A model generated the notes under the pieces. The model had not been told where the DNA came from. It made no database searches and was given only the letters and a program-made list of their open reading frames with translations. DNA of 64,000 nt, taken from the NCBI GenBank assembly GCA_023846275.1, contig CM043870.1, forward strand, positions 6,323,527 through 6,387,526, read 5' to 3'. Made by a program: the position numbers and the translations under genes. Source of the DNA: Vanilla planifolia. Taxonomy: Eukaryota > Streptophyta > Magnoliopsida > Asparagales > Orchidaceae. This document shows positions 1-53,252 of this stretch, piece after piece (the first letter of the stretch is position 1; the number at the start of each line of letters is the position of its first letter).

Positions 1-102
1 CACCTCTCGTTGAAGAAGCATTAAATAACCAATGTTTAACTTGTTCAAATAATCTAAACCGACTCAAGTGCTTGCTTTTTTTTTTTTTTTTTTTTTTTTG
101 AG

Positions 103-432
103 GTTTCAAAATCTTGGAGAAATGATGACCCTTGGAACGAATGATGCTACCATCGCACCAAGTTTTATTGATGGCTTTACTTTAGATGGACCCATCGCAC
201 ATGTTGGTAAGTTCTCAATTTCCAATTATTTTTGTCTATTAAACAGTTCATTTAGCCAACATATTTGTTCATGGTTTGTATTCATGTTGCAGCAAGAAAA
301 GTGGTTTATCTCTTGAGAATGCCTACCGATGAGCATCGACTCAAAGTCGGCATGAGTTGGCTCACCAAGTCTGTAGTTGAATACACTGCTTCACTTCAAA
401 CCACCATAACTAATGCTCTCTTGGGTTCTTAA
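103..432 (+). pseudogene. Possible last two exons of an unrecognised gene (or gene relic)
   Basis: A long T tract (76-99) ends in an AG at 101-102 that could be a splice acceptor. An open stretch then runs to 206, where GT at 207-208 reads as a GTAAGT donor. An acceptor TTGCAG ends at 292. Joining 206 to 293 keeps the frame and continues to a TAA at 430-432. The junction reads GPIAHV then ARKVVYLLRMPTDEH. I do not recognise the family. A second open stretch (about 413-613, another frame, with a segment PYQGFLSDPKQLDIGK) could be a frameshifted continuation, which would make this a decayed gene. Any 5' exons would lie left of the window. The splice sites are visible; calling it a gene is inference. 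Confidence 0.3.
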
Positions 433-3334
433 GTTTTTCCTACCATTGTATGAGGTATGTGCTCCTTATCAAGGCTTTTTGTCAGATCCTAAGCAGTTAG
501 ATATTGGAAAGGAATTTCCTACTTTACATACAAATTTCTTCAAATCAAATGCCTTACCTGTTGAGTTTATTCAATCTTATGATGTGTTCAACAAAAAATA
601 TAACTGTTTATAGTTTTTGCTTGTGGAAATGACCTTTTTTTAAGTTGTTAAAATGTTAGTTTTGAAAATGATGAAAAAAAATTACAGTTGTACCTTTTTA
701 TTGTAATTTCTACTAGTTTTGAAATCAAATCTATCGTGTGGGTTGATGCATATGATCTAACTAAGCTCTTTCATATATTTTGTGCATTGATTCCTTCATT
801 TTTTTTCTAATCTTTTGCTTATTTATTTTTCCTTGAAATGGAATAATATTGACATCTTCATGCTCCGATTCCCTTGCCCATTTTTTCTTAGCATCAATCG
901 TGATTTCATATTAAACAAAAGTTCAATAAACTCTAGCTTGGATTTTTAGCCTATGACAACTTTTTTCAATAGTCCTTTCTCCCTTGTTATGTTTGACCAA
1001 CTTGCCTAATCCAAATACTCTATTTCTACATCCTTGAGTGCTCATTTTGCCACCACTACTAAGGCCTACACAACTAGGTTTGACAGATGCCTTTTCTCAG
1101 TTCTACGCGAAAGGAAGTTGTGGCGTACATTGCCATTGTTGGCCGTCAAGAGCTTGACAATATTTGGAGCTGAAGGGAGGAATGAGGACTTTTGTATAGG
1201 GTTTTGATTGGGCTAAGGGATGATCTTAGTGCTTGACTTGTTTGCCCTTCCCATGGCACAACAAGAATTGTCAGTTTTGTCTTTGTCAATGAGCAAAGTA
1301 ATGAGAAATGTCACATTCAAATCCAACAAATGCATTTGTTTGGGGGGTTAACAATCCTTTTTAAAACTTTGAAGTTATTAAACTTGAGATTGAGGATGAC
1401 AAAAAATGATTATTGAGTTATATTATAAAGGTGGAATCACCAAACAAATAATGGCTCTTAGCAAGCTAAGTAGAGAGGCACATATATAAATAGTCTTACA
1501 TCGAAAATGGATGGAATTATTCTAGATTACATATGTAAGATTGTGACCCTAGATGTTGATGCACTTTTTGGTGACAAAACTTATTTTGACTGTGATAGAA
1601 TAACTATAATTTGACAATATTTAGACATTGGTAAAGTTTGGTCGTCAGGCTATGATATTAGAGTTATACCTCTTATAGTATGATATGATTTAGGTACGAA
1701 ATATACAAAATTTGATTAGTTTGTAACATTCGATATTGAAGAACGAGTGATTTTTGAGTGACTTTCTAGAGGTTAAATCATTAAACAAAGAATGACCTAT
1801 AGTAGGCTTATAGTAGAGGATATTATGATAGATAATCTCACATTGAAATGTGTAATGATTTTGGCTATTTTTGCAAGTTCACATTTTTAAGACATTGAGA
1901 TACTTTATAGGAACAAATGGACATTCTTTGTCAATGACAATAGCTCTTTCCATGTTGGTTGGATCATTGATCACTCCTTTACTAGCTTGCCTACCTTCAA
2001 TCCCTGCACCTTCGATAACAACGAGCACTTCTTTGAATCATTGTTGCCTGCTTCTCTGGTGGACAATGCCACACTAGCATCGTAGTGGGAGACCTTTTCT
2101 TCTTTGTCAAACATTTGGTAAGGTCATCTTTCATTGCATTAAGGTTCACCATTTGGGGATGGAGGAAAGTTAACTACAACTTAGGTTTCTTCTAATAAAA
2201 GTTAGTCTCTTCTTCTCCATTTATACCTTTCTTAAGATCAATAATTGGAATAGTTATATTTTGGTGAACCCATGTAAATGTTTTCTCTAATCGAAACTAG
2301 AGACTTTTGTCAGCCCAAATTTTCACCCTTTTTCTTTCTTCGATATCTGGTCTCCATGTGTTCATTTTTTTTTTGAGATGTTTGTTTGGTCTCCCTTGGA
2401 CATTATTATTTTGCTTAGTTCCATTACTATTTGGATATTATACCCAGGCAAGTTTGGCCAATCTAATTGTCCAATTGAGCATGCTTCCTTCTACTTGAGC
2501 TTTCTCATCCAAACATGGTTCTTATGCCAAGAGCTATCTCTGGGCACCTCCTAATGAGTTTAGTTGTGCTACCCTCCAAGCTAACTAGAGCTTTGCTTCA
2601 ACTTTAATGTTTCCATAAGTTTCCCTTAGATGACCCATCTTCAACAAAAAACTTGTGACTTTTGTACCAATTCTAAAAGGTTGGTTCCAGATATACTTTC
2701 AAGCATTCTTAAGATCTTTGCTCTTCTATAGGCTCTAATGAATTGTTCATTGCTAGTTGTGTTCTTGTGGAGTTTCTTGATTTTTAATGTGATCTTAAAG
2801 AGATGTATCTTTTAGCCAATTGTGCTCACAATTTTTTTTATTTTGAGGGTTTTTTAGTTGTCAACTTTTCTCTCTCATTTGCAATTCACAAAATTAGCAC
2901 AAAACGTTCCTGTACATCTATTCAATCAGATCAGTAGAACATAGAGCACAACAAAAATGGTTTTTTTTTCATAAACTCACAAAACAAGTTCGTTGATGAT
3001 GATCTTTGTTTGCTTGCTTCCCTCATTTGCTCTCTCTTTTTCTCTCATTGACTTCTCCCTCTCTTTCTCCTCACATTTACTCTTTCGGGTCATCTCTTTC
3101 TTTTGCCACCCACAAATGGCATTGTCTCAATGACAAGACGATCGACAACCAGAGAGGGATTAGGGTTTTAACAATGTTTTGTATCTCCTCAGTCGAACAA
3201 TTGGACGATGTAATCTTCTTCTCAATAATGCTTCGGTAGTCAAGCGTGACTAGCAATGTAATAGAGAGCGACTAATGTTTCATGGAAGGAATCAAATGAA
3301 CCTAGTGAGAAGGAAGAGAAAATCATGATTAGGG

Positions 3335-3411
<77 letters not shown>

Positions 3412-6400
3412 TATTTTGAAATATTTTATGGTAAATTTTGCTATGTTTTATTAGATATTTTCTATGTTTATAATTTTATTTTAAAATTTTTAATATAATT
3501 TTATTATTTTATGAATTTGTGGATGTTTTAAAATCATTGATTTGGGGTGCCCATGGTGGCACATTTGTGCATCAATTCTAATAAAAAAGGAATTGGCTTT
3601 TTTGGTCTTTGTTTTTGCATGTCATTTTTTCTTATGCATGAAGGATTTGTTGTGTCTAATTGGCTTGCTTGATGTGGATATATTTGTGGGTGAACTCCAT
3701 CAACTCAATAGGGAACCAATTGATCAATGCATGAGCTGCCATTAGTTGGTCCTTATGTGAAGGTCTTTGTTTTGTGTAATTTATGCAATGTAGTAGTTAT
3801 TGGACTTGACTGCACTAGAGCATCATACAAATGTTTAATATAATTTTTTTGAAGATTCACCATCCCTTTTGCATCATGTTGAAGAACTCTTGGTCTTATC
3901 AATGCATGCACTTGGTGTCGAATGATCAAATCAATCATGCTAGTAAATCTCAATACTAGTTATGGGCAATGCCCTCTATTTATGAGTAAACAACCAGTAT
4001 TAGAGGCCCTTAGCAAAGCAAACTATGGTGTTATTGAATGTTTGGAGGATCAAGTGGTGTAGTTCATTGGGAGGCGATCTTCTCATAATTGGTGGATAAA
4101 AGAGTGGATCGTTGGCTAAGACGGTGATGACGATGATGCTCGTGATCTTTTTCTTGGTAATAGTGTCAAGTGGAAGGTGACGTCGATGAGGATGAGTGGT
4201 AACTCAAATGTGTTGGCAAATCTCATTGGGGGTATCAAGAGGTTGGGTAGGGCTTTAGATAACTGTTTACCACTCAAGTGAAGAAATTGACGACCATCTC
4301 AACGAAGACAGTTGGATTAATGTCGTTTGTAGTGCTTTTGCTCAAGGTTGACCAACGTGTATTGTGTATTGAGTGGTTGGTTCCCCGTTGTGATTGGTTG
4401 GAGGGGCACCGCTATGAAGGTTTTTAAATGGTTTGGAAGATGGGCACCCTACGATGGTATTGCAACCAACAAAAAAGGGTAGATGGTTGAAGGGGCTCGA
4501 CCTTTCTCGATGTAACATTTTCTTGATGAGCGGGATTTTGGAAATAGTTGTGGGTTTAATCTTCTTATTTAACTTAGCTATCAATCTTGGCTTTCTCATG
4601 ACTAGAGATAAATGATAGTCTATTTTTTTTTCTTGTAAAGATTTGAAGAACTTCTTGTGGGAGGGTATTCTTAGGGATTGAGTGTTGGATTCTCAACGAG
4701 AACACAACAAAATTGACATTTAAGCTTGTTTTCAACACATTCAAACACTAGTCTCGTTTAAAATAAGCAAACCCCATTGATAGAAAGTTTCTACCATCTC
4801 TTGAGATTATAATGGAAGTAGTTTTTATATTACATTAATCTTAGTTAAGAAAAAGGTTGAATAAGCAACTAATATTTAAAAAGAAATGCATTGGAGAGTT
4901 AAGAGCTTAATATGCTTAAATATTTCCCTTAGAAGATGAGGATTTTTTGTTTTTGATGGATTATTGTTAAATACATTTGATGGTTTAATGAGAAATGATA
5001 GATTTATCAATGTTGCATAGGTGTGTAATATCTTGAATCTTATGAAGATATGAAGGTAAGACTAAAGTACAATAGTGCTCGTATAAGCTTGAAGTACGTT
5101 CAACTAAACCCACAAGGATGTAGACAAAGCTTTTGTTTGAATGCGAAAGTTCAAGGTGGTCATCTCAACTAAATGGTTAGGCTAGCTTGTTCATAGTAGA
5201 GTTGGGCAAATTAATTAAAACAAAATAGTTTGCATCAAGATGATAATCAAATTATTATGTTATTTTTGTTTTTTTTAATTTGTTATATTTTTATTCACTA
5301 TGAGTTTAATATCACATACATAAGATTTTTATAATATTTTTCTATCATTTTTATATATCGTATTATTTTTATAGTTTTTAAGAAATAATATTTTTTTATT
5401 TTTTTATTATTTTGGTTTAGAATTTGTTTTATATTTTTATAAATAAATTTTAATGAAATAAAAACAAGGGAGTTGATTTGATTAAAACCTATCAAATCAT
5501 CCTTGTGCTTTAGAAGAGCACAACTTATCTAGAAGAGTATGACTCATCTATAATGTTTATTATTTCTTTACTCATCTTAAGCTTTTCATTTACCACCATT
5601 TATCTATAACAACACGTTTATGCTTTTAAGTCATATAATAAGCAATATAAATTATACTTGTTGAGTGTTTTTTTTATCGAGTTAGTTTACTTTATATTGG
5701 TTTTATAAATGACATAAACGTAATGTACTTTTTGATGATTTTAAAACTTAATTTTGAAAATTTTTGGCGATTTAAAGATTATATTCTTGTGTTTAGAAGA
5801 GCACAATCTTATGTAAAAAATAGTTTTATTTGATAACCAAATGATGAAAAATAAAAGTGAAACTCTAGAAGTTATAAAAGTTTTTAAATATATTTATTCT
5901 TTTTTCATCAAATCAATTTTTCTATATTTCTTTTATTAAAATTTATTGATATAAATACAGACTAAAATTTAAATTAAAAAATAAAATAACTAAAATATCT
6001 TTTTGGATAAAACATAATTAAATATATAATAAAATTTAAAAATATTATGAAAGTTTTATATATGTAATTTAGTATACTTATAATAAATTTAAAATATAAT
6101 ATATTAATTAAAAAAATTGAATAATAATAATAATTAAATTAATTTGATCACTATTTTGAAACTAATTGGTCTGCATCATTGATAAAGTTCAAAGAACAAC
6201 ATAAAAGCGAAAATAGAAAACAAGTGGAGGGTAGTTGTCCAGGTGCGAAGGACTCCAAATAATTGATCAAATCCAATTAAATGGATGTCACTTCCGACTG
6301 CAATAAAGACAAAACTGCTTTAAATGGCTCATCTGATAAAGCTCATTCATTAAGACAAGTCTTATTTTCCACTGCGGTGCCGTGATGAACTTCTGCATGA

Positions 6401-6900
6401 CAATATGATTTTTATTCATCAATGCATAAAAAATAATGATCATTTATCATAAATTAAAAGCATTTTAGAAAAAAAATCATATTACTTTATTATTAACTTT
6501 TTATTTATAATAAATATTAATTAAATTTTATGTTATTATTATTATAAAAATTTAGAAATAAAGAAAGTTGTATAAAGTTCATGTTAGTCTAACACTGATA
6601 TTTCCAAAGCATATGAACATTCGATTAAAATTCCATTTTCAGGAAAACTTTAGGAGTTTAGTTTAAATAAATAATGCTAAACAAGCATTAAAATGCATAA
6701 TTTTCATTTTTTATAGATTTCTGAAAAAAAAAAGGTTAATAAGCTCATTTTTAATACACTTTTTTTTATTGTGCTCTAAAATCGTCATTTTGCCATGTCT
6801 TTTTAGCATTATTTATTTATGCTAAATGATGTAGAAATTATATGTTTTTAGGAATCTAATTTCGCATATTCCATTTCGGTCCTCTTCAACGTGGGCACTC
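433..6900. other. AT-rich intergenic stretch with no supported gene
   Basis: I see no coding region with family resemblance. Open frames here are short and low in complexity. Two weakly similar blocks, about 1430-1520 and 1770-1860, both carry a run resembling AAACAAATAATGGCTC/AAACAAAGAATGACC followed by a TCTTACATCGAAAATG/TCTCACATTGAAATG-like segment. They look like an old duplicated repeat. From about 5200 to 6800 the sequence is almost pure A/T. Confidence 0.5.
3338..3409. repeat. (AT)n microsatellite, about 36 units
   Basis: An uninterrupted alternating A/T dinucleotide tract of about 72 bp in otherwise non-repetitive intergenic DNA. Confidence 0.97.
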
Positions 6901-6917
6901 GCATCTCTTGTAAACAA

Positions 6918-7005
6918 CACGTGGGACATTCGTTAGCGTCATAACAAACTCTAACGACCTAAAATTATATAATTATGAACATTAATAAATGATTTATATA
7001 TTTAT
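6918..7005 (+). promoter_or_regulatory. Putative carboxylesterase promoter: G-box and TATA box
   Basis: A perfect CACGTG G-box lies at 6918-6923, and a second ACGT core (AACGTGGG) sits about 30 bp upstream. A TTATATATTTAT TATA-like element is at about 6994-7005, roughly 65 bp before the ATG, which leaves room for a short 5' leader. G-boxes bind bZIP/bHLH factors and often go with light, ABA or stress regulation. That role here is inference from motifs alone. Confidence 0.45.
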
Positions 7006-7067
7006 TTATTGGTTATTTAGATACCTCAAGAATAGTACGTAGTTGTAACAGCCTTTTCTGTATAGAA

Positions 7068-8000
7068 ATGGAGAACGAAATCCTCGTTGATCTGTCTCCC
7101 CTGTTCCGTCAATACAAGTCCGGCCAGCTGGAGCGCCTCGCCGGAACCGTAGTCGCCGACGCGGCTCCCGTCGACGACGCAACCGGCGTCACCGCCAGAC
7201 GCGTAGTGATCGACCCATCCACGCCGCTCCACGCCTGTCTCTACCTCCCCCCGGACCCCTCTCCGAACCTCCCCATCCTCGTCTATTTCCACGGCGGCGC
7301 ATTCTGCATCGGCTCCGCCTTCTCCCCGACGTACCATCCCCACCTCATCGCCCTCTCCGCCAGCGCCCGGCTGCTGGTCGCCTCCGTCGACTACCGCCTA
7401 GCCCCGGAGCATCCCCTCCCCGCCGCGTACGACGACTGCTGGGCCGCGCTGCTCTGGACGATTTCCCCGCAGGCGGACCCGTGGATCCGACTGCACGGAG
7501 ACCAGGGCCGCATCTTTCTCGCCGGCGACAGCGCAGGGGCAAACATCGCGCACCGCGTGGCGGTGAGGGCAGGGCGGGAGGGGCTGGTGGAGGTCGAGGG
7601 GGCGGCGCTGGTGCACCCCTATTTTTGGGGGTCGTCGCCGGTGGGGAAGGAGGGGAGGGAGGAGGGATGGAGGAGGTGGATGGACGAGCTATGGAGGGCG
7701 GTGAGCGGCGGGAAGAAGGGGTTGGACCACGAGTGGATCAATCCGGCGGCGGAGGCCGAGGGGGCGGTGGCTGGGATGGGTTGCCGTAGGTTGCTGGTGT
7801 GCGTGGCGGAGAGGGATCCAATGAGGGAGAGGGGGGCGGCTTACTATGAGATGGTGAAACGGAGCGGGTGGAAAGGGGAGGCGGAGCTGGTGGAGACGGA
7901 GGGGGAGAGCCACATCTTCCACCTCGAGAAGCCGGAGGAGCACCCCAAGGTTCAGGAATTGACCAACAAGTTAGTTTCCTTCTTTTCGAAGCCTTTGTAA
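7068..8000 (+). CDS. Plant carboxylesterase (CXE family, alpha/beta-hydrolase fold 3, GID1/HID-like)
   Basis: A single-exon 310-residue protein, the usual length for plant CXE enzymes, which hydrolyse carboxylic esters of small metabolites in the cytosol. Relatives include 2-hydroxyisoflavanone dehydratase, tuliposide-converting enzymes and, more distantly, the gibberellin receptor GID1. Visible signatures are the oxyanion-hole motif HGGA (residues 75-78, within VYFHGGAFCIGSAFS), the strand-turn motif DYRLAPEHPLPAAYDD (108-123), the nucleophile elbow GDSAG with Ser155, and the probable remaining triad residues Asp250 (AERDPM) and His282 (ESHIFH). The catalytic Ser argues against a GID1 receptor. 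There is no signal peptide or membrane segment. The ATG has a G at +4 and there is no earlier in-frame start. The gene is far more GC-rich than its flanks. A Gly/Glu-rich stretch at about 190-206 looks like local GC-driven expansion. The substrate cannot be read from sequence. Confidence 0.95.
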   Translation: MENEILVDLSPLFRQYKSGQLERLAGTVVADAAPVDDATGVTARRVVIDPSTPLHACLYLPPDPSPNLPILVYFHGGAFCIGSAFSPTYHPHLIALSASARLLVASVDYRLAPEHPLPAAYDDCWAALLWTISPQADPWIRLHGDQGRIFLAGDSAGANIAHRVAVRAGREGLVEVEGAALVHPYFWGSSPVGKEGREEGWRRWMDELWRAVSGGKKGLDHEWINPAAEAEGAVAGMGCRRLLVCVAERDPMRERGAAYYEMVKRSGWKGEAELVETEGESHIFHLEKPEEHPKVQELTNKLVSFFSKPL

Positions 8001-8366
8001 CTAAACCGGTCCAATGTTCATGTGGAAACGGTCGGGGAACTCGTTCCAATAAAGTCTTATGTTATGACGGATCAGATCATGGTTCATCAGTGTCCCAATC
8101 AGTTTAAGCTCTAATACAATCAGAATAAATTTCACATAGTATAAAATATAAAACAACTTTACATTACAGAACATAGGAATGGTATGAAAGCTTGAAAACA
8201 TATAGTAGCATACGAAAAACAAATACAGTACATTAAGTACAAATCAAAATTTTTAGGGACCCAATTGATTATTTCTTGAAAAATAATACAGATAAAACTG
8301 TACAGGAGTCAATGGGCCAAATGAAAAACAAGAAAGAAAGAAAAAAGAAAAGAAAGAAAGAAAAAC
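8001..8366. other. Convergent 3'-UTR space between the carboxylesterase and SEC23
   Basis: The stop codons of the two genes face each other 366 bp apart. Just after the SEC23 stop, the region holds a purine-rich AAAG/AAAAG run on the + strand (about 8331-8365). On the - strand there are TTTGTA-like and AATAAT-like elements at about 8230-8280 that could serve SEC23 3'-end formation. The two transcripts may overlap or nearly meet here. Confidence 0.5.
8048..8053 (+). terminator. Poly(A) signal AATAAA for the carboxylesterase
   Basis: A canonical AATAAA lies 48 bp after the TAA stop of the carboxylesterase, a normal spacing for a short plant 3' UTR. Confidence 0.6.
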
Positions 8367-50000
<41,634 letters not shown>

Positions 50001-50640
50001 GTTCCCCTCTGACTCTACTCTAAGTTTTCTTGATAATTATTATAGAATTTTACCCAAAATAACAGTGATGCAAAATCTGCAACAACCAACGCACACTATC
50101 AAGAATTAAATTCCTTGAAGAAGACGATTAATACAAGCTCCTTGTTGAACTGTTAAACCAAAACCACCTCATCAAAAGGGAAAAGCTATCGATTTTCAAT
50201 AACATTAATAGTAGTGCGCAAAGGGTAAAATCCAACACAGCACGTAAATTAACGAAGAACGTGCAGTTTACAAGCACGGAACGCTGATCGCTCCCGATTT
50301 TAATTTCGGTTAATAACAACGCGGGAATGAACCAAAATTCACCTGAATCCATCGAAGGAAACGTTAAACCGCTATACCAAAAAGGAGTGATCGCTGCCGT
50401 TAGGTTTGCGAAGAGAGAATAAGGGAAGATAAGACTAATACCGTCCCAGCAATCGATGAAAAGAGGTAGTACCTGTAGAAACCCAATCCCGTCGCCGCCT
50501 TGGATCCCGGGGACAACAACCTAGAACGGCAGAACTCTAACTTCGGAAAATTAGTGGCTTCCAGAGAGGAGGAACCATCAAGCCAAGCATCGTCTTCCCC
50601 CGCGGTCCTCTGACGAAAACCTAGTTTCTATGTCGTTCGT
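50001..50640 (-). other. SEC23: SEC23 5' UTR with a probable leader intron
   Basis: On the - strand, a GTTGTTGCAG acceptor ends at 50077, leaving a 76-nt leader segment (50001-50076) before the ATG. Two upstream donors are possible: TTCAG/GTGAAT with GT at 50342-50341, and CTACAG/GTACTA with GT at 50472-50471. Plant SEC23 genes commonly have leader introns, but the choice of donor here is not decidable by eye. The leader exon near 50490-50640 is GC-rich and contains an AGGTTTT box of the kind common in highly expressed plant genes. Confidence 0.5.
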
Positions 50641-50668
50641 GATGCCGCCAGTTTTTTTTTTCGCTGTG

Positions 50669-50676
50669 CTTATATA
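50669..50676 (-). promoter_or_regulatory. TATA box of the SEC23 promoter (TATATAAG)
   Basis: On the - strand the motif TATATAAG lies at 50676-50669, giving a predicted transcription start about 30 bp downstream near 50640. Upstream sequence (50677-50790) is GC-rich and then becomes AT-rich. Confidence 0.5.
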
Positions 50677-52416
50677 CGTAGCCCATACCAACACCAGAGC
50701 TACAGTTTCCACGGAAAGTGGTGGCATTCCGAGCTTGACCCGCAGCAGTCCGCTGCCTGGGACGGTCCGACACATTCATGTGAACCGAACGGTCCACTCT
50801 TAGAGAAAATGGAGCAAAAAAAAAACCCAATGCACAAAATCTCCATATCTAATTTTTATTTTTAAAAAATAAAAAATATTTTTATATTTATATATTCTGT
50901 TTATTTTTTACAACACGTAAACGTTAATTGAGTTAAGTCCTTTATTGTTATATTTAATTTGAAATAATAAATAATATACTTTTTGTTATTATAATCAAAA
51001 TTTAAAAAAAATCTTATTGACCATTGGGTTCATTTGAAACATGGCACTTGTTGATCATCCCCAAACTTGGAAACAAGTTATTGTTGCTATTACTAATAAT
51101 ATAGTTAAAAGTGCTATTATTAATGATGAAAATATTATTATTATTATTATTAATGTAGTTGGAACAATCAATTGGTTTTGATCACTAATAAAAACAAACT
51201 TGTTAATTGTTTTATCTTAATAATTTTCAAAAATAATTTTAGTTATATCGAGAATAATGGCGTAAATAAAATTTATCAAATTTACATATTATTATTTTAA
51301 GATAATTTCATATTTATATTTTGATGATGATATGTTATGGAAAGATTATAATTGCTTTTTTTCAAAGATAGGAAAAAAATAATAACAATAAAATCATTGA
51401 ATATTTATTTGATATCTTTTTTAAGTTTTTTGTTGATAGATGTGATCTAGATTTAAGTCATTTGGTATTCTTCATTGACAAATTTCAATGAATAATTATT
51501 CTTGTAGATAAGATGTTATCGATTAATGAGACAATAAACATAAAATACATAATATTTAAAAGGAATATGTTTAATACAACTTTATTATTTATTATTTTCT
51601 TTTAATGTGAATAAAAATGGTTTGATTGATTGTGATGAGCTTGATAAAGATCTCAAAGATGCATCATTCTAAACATATTATCAAAGTCCTATGATGCATT
51701 AAGGAGTTTTTAGTTTAAAATATTTTTCATCTCAACAAAAAATATAATCACCTTCTTTCACGACATTATGCATGCAAAAAAAAACTATTTAGACTTTATT
51801 CAGTAGTATAAAAACATTATATCTTATCAACAAATTTTTCTAACCATGTTATACTACAAGTCTTGAATTTAATCATAAATTATTCTTAAGAATTGCTAAA
51901 ACATATTTGAATGGATTCCATCAAAGATATTATACTAAATAAAGTACAAGTACAAAATACTTTATAGTTCATTTAATATTTAATACAACAAATCTCAAAA
52001 CCATTTTATAAAAAAATAAGAAAATAAAATAAAATTAAATACTACTAAAAAAATCATTAATTGAATGAAAATTGAATTGACAATGATGATGTTTGGGGTG
52101 CACTATAGGCATTTGTGGGTATCACTTTTGGTATTTATGGTATAACATTTTCAAGTTCTTTGTTTATATATATATATATACACATATATAATAAAAAATC
52201 ATTCTTAGAAACTTTTTTTTTATTTTATTTGAAAATGTCATGTTTTAATGTTTATAAAACAACACATTCTTAATATTTATAAAAAAAACCATTCTTCTTG
52301 ATTTAAAAGAGGAAAACTTTTTATTGCAATAGAATAATAATTATATTTTTTTAAATCAATTAACTCTCATTATTGTAATAGAAGAATAGAAAACATCACT
52401 TCAAATTGGAAAAAAG
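50677..52416. other. AT-rich intergenic DNA upstream of SEC23
   Basis: After a short GC-richer promoter section (to about 50790), the sequence is strongly A/T-rich, with small TTA/ATT runs at about 51105-51155. No coding region or transposon domain is readable. Confidence 0.5.
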
Positions 52417-52595
52417 TATATATATATATATATTGTATAATTTTGAGTATAACTCATTAAACGCAAAATTTTGGTTATTGTTATAAAATGTTTTAAACCT
52501 TATTAAATTTTAATTAATTTTCTAAGTTATTGATATTTAAATAAAATAAAAAAATAATAAATAGATTTTATTTGAATTAAATAATTTAATACTTC

Positions 52596-52630
<35 letters not shown>

Positions 52631-52789
52631 ATAATTTTGAGTATAACTCATTAAACGCAAAATTGTGGTTATTGTTATAAAATGTTTTAAACCTTATTAA
52701 ATTTTAATTAATTTTCTAAGTTATTGATATTTAAATAAAATAAAAAAATAATAAATAGATTTTATTTGAATTAAATAATTTAATACTTC

Positions 52790-52882
<93 letters not shown>

Positions 52883-53041
52883 ATAATTTTGAGTATAACT
52901 CATTAAACGCAAAATTTTGGTTATTGTTATAAAATGTTTTAAACCTTATTAAATTTTAATTAATTTTCTAAGTTATTGATATTTAAATAAAATAAAAAAA
53001 TAATAAATAGATTTTATTTGAATTAAATAATTTAATACTTC

Positions 53042-53088
<47 letters not shown>

Positions 53089-53252
53089 ATAATTTTGAGT
53101 ATAACTCATTAAACGCAAAATTTTGGTTATTGTTATAAAATGTTTTAAACCTTATTAAATTTTAATTAATTTTCTAAGTTATTGATATTTAAATAAAATA
53201 AAAAAATAATAAATAGATTTTATTTGAATTAAATAATTTAATACTTCTTTAA
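52417..53252. repeat. Compound satellite: four 168-bp units separated by (TA)n tracts
   Basis: Units at 52433-52600, 52627-52794, 52879-53046 and 53085-53252 are each exactly 168 bp, starting TTGTATAATTTTGAG and ending ATACTTCTTTAA. They appear identical except for one G in unit 2 (AAATTGTGG versus AAATTTTGG). The TA tracts before units 1-4 are 16, 26, 84 and 38 bp. The last unit ends without a TA tract. An open frame across the TA tract on the - strand is an artefact. Confidence 0.95.

Noticed and set aside
7068-8000. Gibberellin receptor GID1
   Set aside because: GID1 lacks the catalytic His and is longer with a distinct N-terminal lid. Here Ser155, Asp250 and His282 are all present.
7026-8049. 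Several long open frames on the opposite strand and other frames across the carboxylesterase
   Set aside because: They are shadows of a GC-rich gene. Their Arg/Pro/Gly-rich translations have no family resemblance, while the + frame carries a full catalytic triad.
52721-52912. Open frame of Tyr-Ile repeats on the - strand (also 14985-15185)
   Set aside because: It is only a translation of TA microsatellite sequence.
52417-53252. CRISPR-like array (repeat-spacer pattern)
   Set aside because: The regular part is a 168-bp unit and the variable parts are pure TA tracts. It is eukaryotic AT-rich DNA with no cas genes.
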